Shown: positions 11,541 to 23,345 of the stretch, piece after piece
Layout of the letters: each line of letters starts with the position of its first letter
How positions within the stretch are numbered: the stretch's first letter is position 1
Source: Eunapius fragilis
Taxonomy: Eukaryota > Porifera > Demospongiae > Spongillida > Spongillidae
Length of the DNA: 64,000 nucleotides
Direction of reading: 5' to 3'
Assembly (NCBI GenBank): GCA_963681505.1
Contig: OY811974.1
Coordinates: 10,132,547-10,196,546 of the forward strand
Position numbers and translations under genes: made by a program
Notes under the pieces: generated by a model
What the model saw: the letters and a program-made list of their open reading frames with translations, nothing else
The model's database searches: none
What the model was told of the DNA's origin: nothing

Positions 11541-12048
11541 CCATTACTCAAAACACAGTCACACTCAGAATTCTATATTACTCACCCAACACATCAAATA
11601 ACATTTTTCACCCCCAACATGAGTGTACACTCTCAGCATACACAACTAAATGGCCCCATCAGCATACACACCCAACTCATATTGTCCACCAACCACATAC
11701 CAGCAACAGTGTGCACATTCCCAATGACCCTACACACCAGCATAGTTTCATTGATGGGGCGGGAGTGCCCCACACCTCCCCCCCCTCTTGGCAATGAAGG
11801 GATAACAAGTTACACAACCCATGCACAAAATTGGCTCGCTTGGTATAAAGTCCTCCTAAAAGTTTCAACTTAACATTTGTCTCCCCCCCCTCCCCCCACT
11901 GATGTTTTTCTCGATGATGGATTGTGTCACTTGTTATCCCTTAATAACAGCATGTACACACCAGGTTACCCCACAGGCACACCAGCACCCTAGCGTATAG
12001 CTGGCCAACCACCTAGCCTACAGATCATTAGACCAACATGAGTTTAAA

Positions 12049-12070
12049 TTCACACACACACACACACACT

Positions 12071-12118
<48 letters not shown>

Positions 12119-12142
12119 TACACACACACACACACACACACT
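12049..12142. repeat. (CA)n microsatellite
   Basis: CA dinucleotides are interrupted twice by CTCACATA. Confidence 0.95.
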
Positions 12143-12387
12143 ACACATCACACACTAGAACAGTGAGCATAACAGTGAACACTACCAGTCCCACACATGG
12201 GGTTTCTTTGATAAAAACCTTAGAGGGGGAATTTTAAAAATTCGTTGCTAAGGCAACTCTGAGGTTATATCACTTATTGCCAAGGGGCAACAATATGGCA
12301 TGCACCCCATACACCAACTCATATGTACTACATGTAACAACAAGATAACATATGCAGTTCCCTTCATACATGTACCCATAATTCTGC

Positions 12388-12473
12388 CTTACATGTGTTC
12401 TTAGCCTACCCCTATCAGAGGTCATCTGCCCAACATAAAGGGGTAGTGATCAACAGGATAGGCTAAGAACACT
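12388..12473. repeat. Short inverted repeat
   Basis: GTGTTCTTAGCCTA at the left and TAGGCTAAGAACAC at the right enclose about 60 bp. It is possibly a tiny nonautonomous transposon. Confidence 0.55.
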
Positions 12474-13390
12474 AACCGTTCTTTTTATTTATTTTTCCTA
12501 CTCTACATGAAATGCTCCCTAGATGGATGTATGGTCAATGTGATATAGCCAACATGACAAAAAGCTTCAGCAACAACTCAAATAGAAGGGACATTGCAGG
12601 CTTTGTGTGGTCATCAAGTAGCTACAAGGCTCTGCAGACTTCATGTGATGCATGCATGTAGATTTGTGGTGTGCTTGGCATTTGTATTTGGTGGTGTAAG
12701 AACTGTATGTGTGAATGTGGATAGTTGCTGGTATTGATGGACTTGCTGAAAGCAGACAGGATGCTTGGTCTTTTAGATAAGAACTATGTATATAGGTAGT
12801 TGTGGGTGATTATGTAAACTTTTCCTTCCCACTTTATAAAAACTGACCTGTTGAGTGTGTAGCAATACAGATGCCTGTACATGTAATAATATAACATCCA
12901 GCCATTTGGTCATATTTTTGCTGCTGAGTATCCACATGTGTGAGGTGTACTGGTATGTCATCATAGTGTGTAGGTGATGGTCTGTGTACATGTGATGGTG
13001 TGTAGGTATGGGTGGCCTGGTAGGTTACACTCTTGTCTGATGTGACGATACTGTGTAAGCCAAAAGCTGTAATGTTCGTACCTTGCATTATACATGTCTG
13101 TTTGGCGAGCCACATGTTCTAAGTAATTCCGCTCAAATAAATAGCTCCCGCACACACCCTACCAGTCTAGTCAAAAAAAGTATCAACGCGCAAGAGCAGT
13201 TGATTTTTAATCATAGTTACACGCAGCCAGTATTTACGCCCATGTAACTTCGGTGGGTCTACTTCAAGCTTGGTGTACGATTGAACTAACCCACAGAACA
13301 GGATCCGTGATTATAAACACTCAACAACACACGTGGGAGAGCATATATACAATGTTCAGAACTAGGACATTTGTTTTATATGAATAATAG

Positions 13391-13606
13391 GTGTTGCTTT
13401 GGATGGAGCACCACATAACGAAAGTCAAAGAGCGCTGCAGAGTGTGTGGCCGCTTCTTGGTGGAGGCTAGGGAAAAGAAAACAAGGAGCTCATATACCTG
13501 CCAAGAGTTTGCAGCTCATTTGTACACTGTCTTTGCTGTTAACACCAGCAATTACATAGTTAACACTCACCCTCCTTTCTTCTGCTACCGTTGTAAAATT
13601 GTACAA
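13391..13606 (+). CDS. Zinc-binding segment resembling the N-terminal part of RAG1 (N-RAG-like), fragment
   Basis: The frame reads ERCRVCGRFLVEAREKK, a spacer with EFAAHLYTVFAVNT, then THPPFFCYRCK. The framework CxxCG ... F-x-V/I ... HPxxFCxxC is the one I know from the zinc-binding region upstream of the RAG1 catalytic core, and from N-RAG-type transposon proteins described in invertebrates. The start is plausible: the ATG at 13403 just precedes the motif. After the second motif the frame runs on to a stop at 13669 without further recognisable sequence, and no catalytic core is visible downstream. It is probably a transposon-derived fragment. Other CxxC proteins could mimic it, so the call is tentative. 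Confidence 0.45.
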
Positions 13607-13656
13607 CCATTGTTGTACAACCATCTGCGTTCTGCCACCATGTCCATCTTGGCAGT

Positions 13657-13754
13657 ACACCAGACTTAAGCCGCCCGGCCAGTGGATGTATTTTCTCTCT
13701 CCCAATTGAGAACAAGTACATCCGCTGGCTGGGTACGGCTTAGGTCTGGTGTAA
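13657..13754. repeat. Imperfect hairpin
   Basis: ACACCAGACTTAAGCCG at the left pairs with CGGCTTAGGTCTGGTGT at the right, and the inner sequence CCAGTGGATGTA pairs partly with TACATCCGCTGG. It lies just downstream of the RAG1-like frame and could be a transposon end or an insertion. Confidence 0.6.
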
Positions 13755-13899
13755 TGGTACTGCCTGACTCTACTCTCACTCCTGGAAGATGGGCACGATG
13801 GCAGAACTCAACATACATGTGGCCATGCAGTGACAACATCACCACCCTGTTTACAGGTAGTAGCGCCAGGGCACAAAGAACATGAGGAGCCTCTAGCCA

Positions 13900-14520
13900 T
13901 CTCCATCCCTAGCCACCATTGGATGGAGAATTACAGTTCATTGGGTTCAAAGTTCAGGTCAAGACTAGGAGGTGTGACCAGTAGCCAGGATGCAGCATGA
14001 GGTGCTGACACAGAGAGCAGCCGAGCCTTGTCAGCAGGTGATGATGCTTTCAACAACAATGAGAACTGATGGGTCCTCTAGTTTCTATGACAGTATACCC
14101 TTTGGTGGATGGGTGAGGCTGTGATAGCATCCACAGAGATTACTTCAGACAGGGAGACTATGCCTTATATTTGTGTCCCATAAAACAAATATCAGTCCTA
14201 ACAAGATCTGTTTATCACGTTCGGAAGTAATTCATTACTTAAAACAAAAGATTACATATAATTAAGTGGCCAGAAAGCAATAGGCCCACACTAATGTATC
14301 ACTAACTCCAATACTCCTAAATTAAAGTTCAACTTTACTGTGACCTATTTTACATCTTGCAGCACTCTTTCAGGCGGGAGCATGTCAAATAGAGCGCTGA
14401 CACTGAATCACTAACATAGCTACACACGTGGTTCGTCATCAGTGAGACTCTACAAGGCTGAGAAAACATGAAGGTCAAGAACATAGAATTTTGTTTTGTA
14501 CATGTTTGTTTATGGTGCTA
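13900..14520. other. No recognisable feature
   Basis: No coding signature and no repeat structure are seen. Confidence 0.4.
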
Positions 14521-14547
14521 TTATTACTTCAAACGATCAATTGCATA

Positions 14548-14822
14548 CACATGCACACACATATACATAAAACCCACACATAATACATACATGTACACAT
14601 ATGTATTTATACACATATGCATGTACATGTACAGACATACATAAAACACACACATACATACAAGTACACATGTGTACATAATACACATACATGTGAAAAC
14701 ATACACAAATACATACATGTACACACATACATAAAACATGTACACATACACATAAAACACACACTGATACATTTTCACATATATACATGTACAAAAAACA
14801 CATACATGTATGCACACATATT
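14548..14822. repeat. ACATAC/ATGTAC-rich microsatellite block
   Basis: The block is composed of ACACATAC and ACATGTAC words. It opens long frames on both strands with no meaning. A similar block is at 17183-17390. Confidence 0.9.
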
Positions 14823-15009
14823 TATATATATGGGACAGTTTCCAACAAAATTGCCCCTCATTATTCCCTTGCGTTTGAATAACTATAACTTCCAAACGGT
14901 TAAGGCTAATGACTTCTTATTCTCAACACTTCATAGTCACCATTTCTGTATGGTGAAACACATTTTGGGGTATTGCAAAGTGTGATACCCCACTAGGTTC
15001 AAACCCGCC

Positions 15010-15190
15010 AAATACTTTTCGGTTCTCCTATAATCAAATCACTTTTAAAATTCGGTTTGTGGGTAGAGAGGTTCCTGTACCTATCACGGCAAGTTGTGTC
15101 CCGCTATATAAAGCGGGAAAATGTGCATGTAGGGACCTCTCTATTTGCAAACTGAATTTGAAGCGATTTGATTACTCCTACTGAAAGTTA
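15010..15190. repeat. Inverted-repeat element next to the first gap
   Basis: TAATCAAATC ... TAGAGAGGTTCCTGTAC at the left is complementary, with mismatches, to GTAGGGACCTCTCTA ... GATTTGATTA at the right. A small CCCGC-TATATAAA-GCGGG hairpin sits in the loop. It has the look of a miniature transposon about 180 bp long. Confidence 0.6.
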
Positions 15191-15197
15191 TGGTAGG

Positions 15198-15397
15198 NNN
15201 NNNNNNNNNNNNNNNNNNNNNNNNNNNNNNNNNNNNNNNNNNNNNNNNNNNNNNNNNNNNNNNNNNNNNNNNNNNNNNNNNNNNNNNNNNNNNNNNNNNN
15301 NNNNNNNNNNNNNNNNNNNNNNNNNNNNNNNNNNNNNNNNNNNNNNNNNNNNNNNNNNNNNNNNNNNNNNNNNNNNNNNNNNNNNNNNNNNNNNNNN
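15198..15397. other. Assembly gap, 200 N
   Basis: Exactly 200 N, so the true length is unknown. It lies right beside an inverted repeat and a C-rich run, both hard to assemble. Confidence 1.
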
Positions 15398-16096
15398 TTA
15401 GACTCAATGATGAAGGCGATCTCGCTTTGGGGATAGGACGGGGGGTTGTTCGAACCCAATGACCCCCCCCCCTGTGTACACCCATGATATGTGTAGAACC
15501 AATGGACACATACATGTAGCGCCAATGGAGACATACCTCCAAATGATGGTAATTAATAAACTCAGCACTGCAGAGGACAGGCTCATCCCTGTAGAGCTGC
15601 CATGGCAACAGTGATGAGCTCACAGACCACACATCTTCGAGGCAGGAGAGGGAGAAGTGTGAGGATGGGTATAAGTAGAAGGGGGAGGAGGAGGATGGGA
15701 GGAGGGAAGGAGAAAGAGGTGGAGGAGAAGAGAGGAAAAACAGCAGTGTGGTAAATGAACTTGTGGTTTCACAAGATATGTAAATAAATTTGTACTTTCA
15801 TAATCATAATTAAGGTACTGTAATATGGCTTACTACAGTTAAGATACATGAACATGGATTATACACCTACAGTAAAAAAATTTTAAGCTACGAGAGTCCG
15901 GGCCATAATTGCTCTTACAAGAGACCTAGTCAAGGTGAGGTTAAACCTACTGTATGTTTCATACACAAAGCTGCATTTTGATTTTGGAGACCCAATATGG
16001 CAAAGCTGGGTGGCTAGACAGGAAAATGTGTCCCTAGCCTCCTTCCCCCAATTACACTACAATTAATTTCAGGCTTGTGAAGTAGGTATAAGGGGT

Positions 16097-16097
<1 letters not shown>

Positions 16098-16171
<74 letters not shown>
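16098..16171. repeat. (CA)n microsatellite
   Basis: An uninterrupted CA run of about 74 bp. Confidence 0.97.
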
Positions 16172-16174
<3 letters not shown>

Positions 16175-16231
16175 AGCGATAAGGTACTGAAGGGAAGTAC
16201 GGACTTTTACACATACCTGGCCTGGAATGAG

Positions 16232-17095
16232 CATAGATATTATACGGAAGGGATTGGAAACGGAAGTCTTTAACACCAATCAACAGGTTCCATCCATGCA
16301 GGAAAAATAAAATAAAATGGCGGATAATATCTATGGTTTCAGATACGTTTTCGAAGAAAACCGAATATACCGGTCGTTGTGTATAGTTTGAGGCTTTTTC
16401 CTTTATTCTGCCACTTGCTTAAAAGGTACATGTATGGATATTTTTAGATATGTTTTTATGACTGTAAATGATTTTAGACCCGAGTTTTTTTAAAGACCCG
16501 CGTTCCGTGTCTTTGCGAAGCCTTTGTGGGCGTGTAGGAAACGTTAGCGTTGTCATATTGGCTACTTTATTGTAGAATCGAGTGGAGCTTCGTGAGACAA
16601 ATCGAACTGGCTAGGTATTATCTCAAATGCGTGTTGTACACTCGTACAAAAGTTGGCCATAAAGACTTTGACATGAGACTGGTTGTGGGCATCTAAAGTG
16701 CGCCAAGAGCTTTTGAGATAATACCTAGCCAGTTCGATTTGTCTCACGAAGCTCCACTCGATTCTACAATAAAGTAGCCAATATGACAACGCTAACGTTT
16801 CCTACACGCCCACAAAGGCTTCGCAAAGACACGGAACGCGGGTCTTTAAAAAAACTCGGTCTAAAATCATTTACAGTCATAAAAACATATCTACTAATAT
16901 CCATACCTCTTAAGCAAGTGACAGAATAAAGGAAAAAGCCTCAAACTATACACAACGACCGGTTTTCTTCGAAAAAGTATCTGAAACGCAGCGGCAAACG
17001 TGTTAATTGATCCTACAGTGACAGGCCGTAAGCCAGCCTATGCAATGTATTGCATCACGTGATCCGTTTCCAATCCCTTCCGTATAATATCTATG
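16232..17095. mobile_element. Nested foldback element: perfect 32-bp outer and about 280-bp inner inverted repeats
   Basis: The outer repeats (16232-16263 and 17064-17095) start CATAGATATTATACGG and are perfectly complementary over 32 bp. Inside them a second foldback (16336-16987) starts GTTTCAGATAC, with arms of about 280-295 bp around an 80-bp loop. The arms differ by a few substitutions and one 9-bp indel. The motif ATAATATCTATGG also occurs at the inner-left border (16323-16336), so the inner unit may have landed in, or arisen from, the outer one. No coding sequence is present. Confidence 0.85.
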
Positions 17096-17182
17096 GAATG
17101 AGGCAGTTGGTATAGTGAAGTGGAGGATCACGGGAGACTTTTTAATATGGTGAGGTGTTGCCATAGATAACACTAATTCATA

Positions 17183-17390
17183 TATACACATACATGTACA
17201 TATACACACATATACATATACGTACACACATACAAATAAAACACATGCACACATACGTGCACATAAAACACACATGTACACACATAGCCATAACCACTGT
17301 CACACACACACATACATAGTCATAAACGCACACACATACATATATACATCTATACATACATGTACATATACATGTACATGTATGTTCACA
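17183..17390. repeat. ACATAC/ATGTAC-rich microsatellite block
   Basis: Same word composition as 14548-14822. The frames in it are spurious. Confidence 0.9.
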
Positions 17391-17399
17391 CATGGGACA

Positions 17400-18795
17400 T
17401 TGTACGAGAAAACATGGTAGTTTTCAAATGCTGCAGTTGGCACAAATCTAATGCACCTAAACTTAAAGTCGGACTAGCTTTTGCAAAGTTAGAAGTATTG
17501 AATCTTTTGTGATGCATTCATTTTCAATGGGAAAGGTCAATTAAGTGCGTACCGTCAGTCGTATAGAAATATGGCAGCTCTTGTATACTTGATGCTCCCG
17601 CCGTTTGTACCAGACGTTACCTCTGCGTGTATCCTCTTACATGTACTACCGCTCCGGTATATAACCTTTTAGCGTATTACGAACAGTCACTACCATCCAA
17701 TATACGTTTTGCATTCATGCTACTTAACTAGTACTCTGAGACTTACAAGATCCTTCCGTAATAAGTCTGGTTGTATGCCCATGTCGATTCTCTGAGTGGC
17801 AAACTCCTTTGTGTAATCGCAACCTCCGTCTTTCCCAATTAGTGCCACCTAGCCACTCCTACATGTGGTCATGATGCTAAGTCAGTACATAGCCATAATT
17901 ATTGGTCATTTAACTACAACATCAAAAAACAGCTAGGTCTGGGCACGGCCGACTGATGATAAGGGGCACGTGATGATCGTCTTGTATGCGGGTGTATCTC
18001 ACTAACCATTCAACGGAAGTGCGATTTGAAGGCCCTAAGCTCTGAAAAAATGATGATAAATAAGTACACTGACTGCTCTCATATAATCCGTTAGCACCTA
18101 AGGAAATTATCGTTTGGTTGGGAAACTATTGATGACTGAATAACGAAATGAGATAAAATGAATGGACATTGGAAACCTTGCATAATTAATGTGGAAGTGC
18201 GGATATAAGTACCAAAGGTGCGAAAAACTACTCAAAATATGCCAAATAGTCCCCACATTACAAATCCGAGAGCACCTAGTCAATATTTTGTTTTGTTCTG
18301 CAGTAAGCTGCAGTTTTATGAATGCGTCAATACATTTTCTATGGACACCGAATTACGCAATGACCGAATACCGCGTAATCCTTTTGACCGCCAATTTCTC
18401 GATATGCGATAAATTAGCGGGATCAATGTCTGTGATGCCTAAAATAATGATGCGCAAAGAGCAATATAGTAGTCAAAACGTTTAGCTATTGTTTATATCA
18501 ATGTGTGCGCATTGTGATATAAATGAATAATAAATGAATAATTTAAAATCAACTATCCCGCCAGTTTCATGCACGCGGCGCGCGATTGTAAGCACAGATA
18601 ACCGGCACCAACTACGACCACGTAGAAAATTTATATCATAGCGTAAGAGCGCGCCGAGACGTATAGAGCAAGGCGAGGGCAGAATATTGTTCTGCATGAG
18701 CGCTACCGGTAGCCGTTACGTTGATAATTGGGCGGCACGTGGTGGTCAAGGGACGGCGTTGGGCAGCCCGGCCTTGTCCATGCATGCATGCGTAT
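17400..18795. other. No recognisable feature
   Basis: Unique-looking sequence lacking coding signatures or long repeats. Confidence 0.4.
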
Positions 18796-18802
18796 ATATA
18801 TA

Positions 18803-18985
18803 TGTTACGGCCCAATTTAAAACCTGACCCGTTTTAAAGCGGGTCGCCTGTTTTAAAGCCGGTCGACCGGTTTTAAAGCCGGTCAACCGGTTCTAAAATG
18901 GGTCGACCGATTTAAAAACCAATATGCAAAACTGACCCGTTTTAAAGCGGGTTGACCGGTTTTGAAACCGGGTACTTGTAACTGG
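18803..18985. repeat. Left end of the Ginger-type element: iterons with 20-bp period
   Basis: GGTCGACC-type 8-mers alternate with GGTTTTAAAGCC-type 12-mers, so palindromes of two kinds recur every 20 bp, about two helical turns. Variants include GGTCAACC and GGGTTGACC. The opposite end of this element and the ends of 59642-63330 use the same words. Confidence 0.85.
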
Positions 18986-19045
18986 ATCAGTTAACAGTAT
19001 ATAGATTCAGCAAATTAAAATAACGACGAGCGCACACAAAAAACA

Positions 19046-19095
19046 GATCTAAAAAGGCAAGTTCCTTGAGATCTAAAAAGGCAAGTTCCTTGAGT
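19046..19095. repeat. Short tandem duplication
   Basis: GATCTAAAAAGGCAAGTTCC occurs twice head to tail, just outside the PHD stop codon. Confidence 0.9.
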
Positions 19096-19131
19096 ACATT
19101 TAACTAAGTTTGGTTTGTGAATTGCGGGCCG

Positions 19132-19650
19132 TTATTCAACCTTGCATGAATCACACATCCATGGTGTTGATGGCGTGTTCCAAACATTTTCTGGTACAGT
19201 TATACACCCTTGATGGAACCATTCCTTGCAAACGTCGCATTCCAACATGTTACCATCCTCTATGCTCCGACATGTGCAGATGATTTCAAGTAGCTGTGTC
19301 TCCTTTACCATCTTCTTCCTTTTTAACATCTCACCATTAAAAGGTTCCATTTCATTTTGCATCAAGCAATGCAACACATGCTTCTCATGTCAGTGTTAGA
19401 GAAGGTGACGTGTTGTGGGTTATCTCCGGAACCGAGAGCTGCACAAAATGCTAATTCATAAAGACCATTCGCATTATTCTGCTTGTCGACATTGATGAAA
19501 CGCAGGGTTACATTTGGTTCATGGGTCATAAGCAGTGCACATATCTGCTTTTGTGTGGTTACTAGGTAGAGTGCAACACATGCTGTCATATATGTTGATT
19601 GTAGAGTAGGGACAACCGATAGTAGATATGGTAAGCCAATGGTTTCCACC
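19132..19650 (-). pseudogene. C-terminal Ulp1-like protease end and PHD finger
   Basis: 19649-19362 encodes TTQKQICALLMTHEPNV, RFINVDKQNNANGLYELAF and NPQHVTFSNTDMRS, the end of a Ulp1/C48-like protease. At the position where family members read DCG, this copy reads NNANG, so the nucleophilic cysteine is gone. After a frame change, 19377-19132 encodes a PHD finger: IICTCRSIEDG, MLECDVCKEWFHQGC, WMCDSCK. PHD fingers commonly bind histone H3 tails, so the native protein could have guided integration or localisation; that is inference. Confidence 0.7.
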
Positions 19651-19654
19651 AGAA

Positions 19655-20209
19655 TTCAACACTTGCACAAACTCTTCTCCACCTACTATACGGCCCTGGA
19701 GTGCTGCGGCGAGTAGTGCATTCTGGAGACCTGGTGTACATACTTGCTCTTTAGGAGGGTTTGCACAGCATTGATGATGTTGTCATTCAACCAGGATTGG
19801 TTGTTTTCAAGAATTGATCTGAACAAAAATGGATGATATAAATGTTTTATATAATCACCCACGCATTTTTACAATGTTACCTTTCTGCTTCATCCAATTG
19901 AAATTCACCAAATTTCATCCAGAGCTTTGGCTTCCTTGAGGTGCATTTGCGCTTAGTCTTCTTGCCCTCCTCCAACTCAGACTCCACAGGATGTTCAGCA
20001 TCGTCTTCTGCAGATTCATCATGTTCTTCAAATTCTTCTCTTGCTTTGAAAACCCATTCACATAGAGTATCCACACCCGCATAATGAAGGAAGAGGTATT
20101 CATCTCCAAACAATTGCACAACGGTGGCGGGAATAGGCCTCATGTGCGTATTCCAGTACTGCAGCAACGGACCACACTGCAGGTAGCAGCCTTGGGAAAG
20201 TAATGGCAT
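19655..20209 (-). pseudogene. Ulp1-like protease, N-terminal half, with acidic lead
   Basis: 20209-19877 contains CEWVFKAREEFEEHDE, a basic KKTKRKCTSRKPK stretch and FGEFQLDEAER. After an intron, SILENNQSWLNDNIINAVQ continues, the typical start of a Ulp1-like domain. Then NHWLTISTIG (catalytic His) and INIYDSM (catalytic Asp) appear in a frame different from the following segment. So His and Asp are recognisable, but the reading frame is broken at least once and the Cys is absent downstream. Confidence 0.6.
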
Positions 20210-20869
20210 GGATGAAACAAAAGCATCAAACTGTGTATGTATATCTTAACTATGACAAATCCCAAGGCTTGCATAAGCGATGGCTTTTTGTCAAAACTCC
20301 GAGAATGAAGCCAAAGTGATGCGTGAGTGTTCACATACAGTCCATACTCCGTTGAGTCATGAATGTATTTGGAAAGCTGCAGTGAAGGTTAGGTTGTGTT
20401 TTTAACTACAACACATGCAAAAAACAATTACAGTTCACGATGCTTACATGTACATCTAAGTCATCATCCTCTCTGCAACTGCGGTTATACATTGTACTGC
20501 CTGATCTCCATAAATCCAATCTCTGTGATGAGACAAGTTCATCTTTCAGTTCCTTTCTACCTAAAAAGTCATTTATATCATCACATACAAATGAGATGCT
20601 GCATGTAATGCACAATTTTGCATTTAGACTTACCTTGAATATGGGCGCAAAATTTGATCCAAGGGTCAAAATCTACATCACAAGTGGCAGTGTGAACATC
20701 TTCAATAATCTTGCGAGCTACACTGCTGAAAAAATTTTGGTACATGGTACAGTTTGATCAATTTCAATTTAAACAAAAAAAACGTACGTTGGACAGTTTG
20801 AACATGGTGCCGACTTGTGGCAGTAGGTGCTACAGCTTGTATATTTCCTTACTCACTGACAATTGCGAT

Positions 20870-21875
20870 TTAGACAGCCGGTCGTGCACTTGCAAGCATT
20901 GGTCACAAAATGATTCCAAGCTGCTTGTTTCCTAGCTGCTTCTCTTAATGAGATAAAAGGCTGATTTTGCCAATTCTCTACTTCTCACATTCCAGATCCG
21001 TTGTATTTCTCGAGTTCTCCAGCTGTGTAGAAGACATTCAAAACTCCATGTTGGCATCTGAAGTTGAACACATGGGATGATGAATTCACAAAGTAACTCG
21101 CAAAAGTTACACAATTGCAAACAATATACCTCAATCTGTAAAGGCTCTGGTCTCCTCCGACAATTTCAGCAAAAACACACGGCAAGCGAGATAGGTCGGA
21201 ACTGGCTCGATCAATACGAGGAATTCTGACTGACACACTTTCACCAATCACAAATGACAATGTGTGTGTTGTTTGTTGCACCTTTCTGCCATCTTCTTAG
21301 CAGAAGAAAGGTACTTTTTGTCAGCTTTGATCCTGATCTATAAGAATGAAAACAAACATCACACTAAATCTGATCAAAATCAAAACCAGTCAATAATTTT
21401 AACCTCTTTATGCTTAAGCAAAGTGGAAAGTGCATTTTCTCGTACGCTATTCCTGTGATCCCCATTTGACTTGCCTTCATCTTTATCAGATTTGTCATTC
21501 TCTTCAAGTAGCTCTCTTGCAATTGTTTCACTTTCTGCGGCACTAACATCAGCATGCTGGGTGTCCTTGGCTCCATTGACTACATTCTCTGTCACAGACA
21601 CTTGATGTGAAGAGCTCTTTGAGCACTGGCCATCCTCTGCACCTATATCTTTGCATCCTCTTCTGTTGGAAATGCTTGCTGATGCGCTGGGCTCATGTTT
21701 ATTGCTTGCTTCGCTTCTGATGAAAAACCAACATCAATCCCTTCATCGGCCAAGTCTTCCTCTAACACAATTGCACTTTGCTGTGTTGGGAAGATGATAC
21801 TTTGGGCTTTATGACCAAGCACAAGTTCATACGGAGATGCTCCTGTAGTGTCATGCACTTGGGTATTCATAGCAT
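20870..21875 (-). pseudogene. Integrase C-terminal region and cysteine-rich tail
   Basis: From 21875 the frame reads AMNTQVHDTTGASPYELVLG, the end of an integrase core as in Ginger and KRBA2-like proteins. An acidic linker follows. 21281-21150 then encodes VSVRIPRIDRASSDLSRLPC, a small beta-type module, interrupted by an intron (GT-AG, about 72 bp), and GVLNVFYTAGELEKY. The following sequence gives KCTTGCLNRNCQ and a CHKSAPCSNC-type tail, a cysteine cluster typical of these proteins. Several frame changes are needed. Confidence 0.65.
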
Positions 21876-21931
21876 CTAAGGAAAAATCAACTATTTACTT
21901 ATATGAATTCTAATATACAAAACCAACTTAC

Positions 21932-22328
21932 AAACTGTACTTGGTAGCCAATCACTCCAAGGTGGTGTCTTCATGCCACTCGCACTGATTTCGGCTGCCA
22001 TGTTTTTGTACAGGGTTTGATGTGCTTTTCAACTAATCCTTGGCTTTGAGGATGTCTATGGTGACCACTAACCAACTGAATATTAGAGTTCCAAAGCTTT
22101 AGCAAGTCAACGTTTACCCCATTCACAAATTCTCGACGTTGTCAGAATGTAAAATGCGAGGTACTCCAAAATAAGGGAATACATGTGTATTGAGATTATC
22201 TGCAACATTTGCAGCACTCTTAGCTTCCAAAGCATATATGCAAAATTGAACTTAGACCAGTGGTCCACACAGTGGAGTATCCACTTTTTATTTCCATGAG
22301 GAAGGTGCCTCATATCAATCAGATCAAT
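21932..22328 (-). pseudogene. Integrase catalytic core (rve, DDE), frameshifted
   Basis: The exon from 22328 starts IDLIDMRHLPHGNKKW and HCVDHWSKFNFAY. It then changes frame to ALEAKSAANVADNLNTHVF and ILHSDN, changes again before EFVNG, and continues with HPQSQGLVEK. D, D and E of the core are recognisable (DLIDM, HSDN, GLVEK). It ends at a GTAAGT donor at 21931. The single-base shifts show it is inactive. Confidence 0.7.
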
Positions 22329-22763
22329 CTAGAAAAGAAATTTAAGAACTTCAGTGTACTAATGAAAGGCTCCGGCTATTTGTTGCACAGGGTGCTGCTA
22401 TACACTGGTGTGATCTAACTACATTGTAGCACTCCAAAAGAGAAAAAAAGCCTATAATTACTGTGACAGTCACACAACTAAAGGACTACTATGCGATTGA
22501 CATGAAACTGGTCAATTTCTTTTATCATGTGTGTGAATCTGCCATGCATATATGTTCTTTTGACACAAAAACAAATGCATTGCTAAAGAAGCCAGCTGTA
22601 AAGCCTAAACTTGTGCTCCATATATAGAGTAAATGCAATTAAAATAATCACCAAACATTAAAATTAGGCATGAATAATAATTGTTAACACAGTCCAAGGG
22701 TAAAAAGCAGGTCAGGTATAACAAAGTATTGTAACATAAATCTAGGACAAACAATTTGCTTAC

Positions 22764-23345
22764 TTGCAATCTGCAGAAAAACCCATTTGCAATGATTGGC
22801 TTCAAAGGAGGAGTCGATAGCTGTGGTTTCCGAAGCTGACAAGATGGGCACAGAGAAACAAATTTTTCAACCACGCTTCTTGGAATCCCATGATACAAAC
22901 TCTGCAACTTAGCACAAGAATACATATTCGGTAGCAGACACATGGGCGACATGACACCATACCTTTTCAAACGTCTTCTTGTACCCACCATGTAACACAT
23001 TCTTTTCATGGACATCACGAATGATTTCATAGAATTCTTCAACATGCGCTACTCTTCTGTACTTATCAAGAGCGGTATTGTCCTCCACCAAGCCCGGCCT
23101 ATATAAATGACGCATTTATTTCAGTTTCCTACGCTAGAAGTTGCAAAAACACTACAACTTTCCATTTTGTGCGATGAATGGCAACAACACGCATCAATAG
23201 TCGTCTACAACTGACAAACAATTTAGTGAGAAGTACCAGCTCTTTTACTGGAACAACAAGAACATCATGAGCTCCTAGACTAGGGATGTTCAGAATCTGG
23301 AATCCCTTCTTCTTAACAAAGAAGCGCAAGTACTTGTCAACTGAC
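22764..23345 (-). pseudogene. Integrase zinc-binding HHCC exons
   Basis: The region 23345-23120 reads VDKYLRFFVKKKGFQILNI. Exon 23098-22963 gives AHVEEFYEIIRDVHEKN and LHGGYKKTFEK with the two histidines; a 61-bp GT-AG intron is followed by exon 22901-22764 with SLYHGIPRSVVEKF and CPSCQLRKP with the two cysteines. This is the H2C2 domain that precedes an integrase core. The intron positions are clean. Confidence 0.7.

Noticed and set aside
14524..14985. Long frames with Cys-Val-Tyr or His-Thr-Tyr repeats
   Set aside because: They arise from the ACATAC microsatellite; no real protein.
14990..15010. GGTTCAAACCC resembling a tRNA B box
   Set aside because: No A box, no cloverleaf and no acceptor stem around it.
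12049..17390. Possible CRISPR-like repeat arrays
   Set aside because: These are dinucleotide and hexanucleotide microsatellites with no spacers, in animal DNA.
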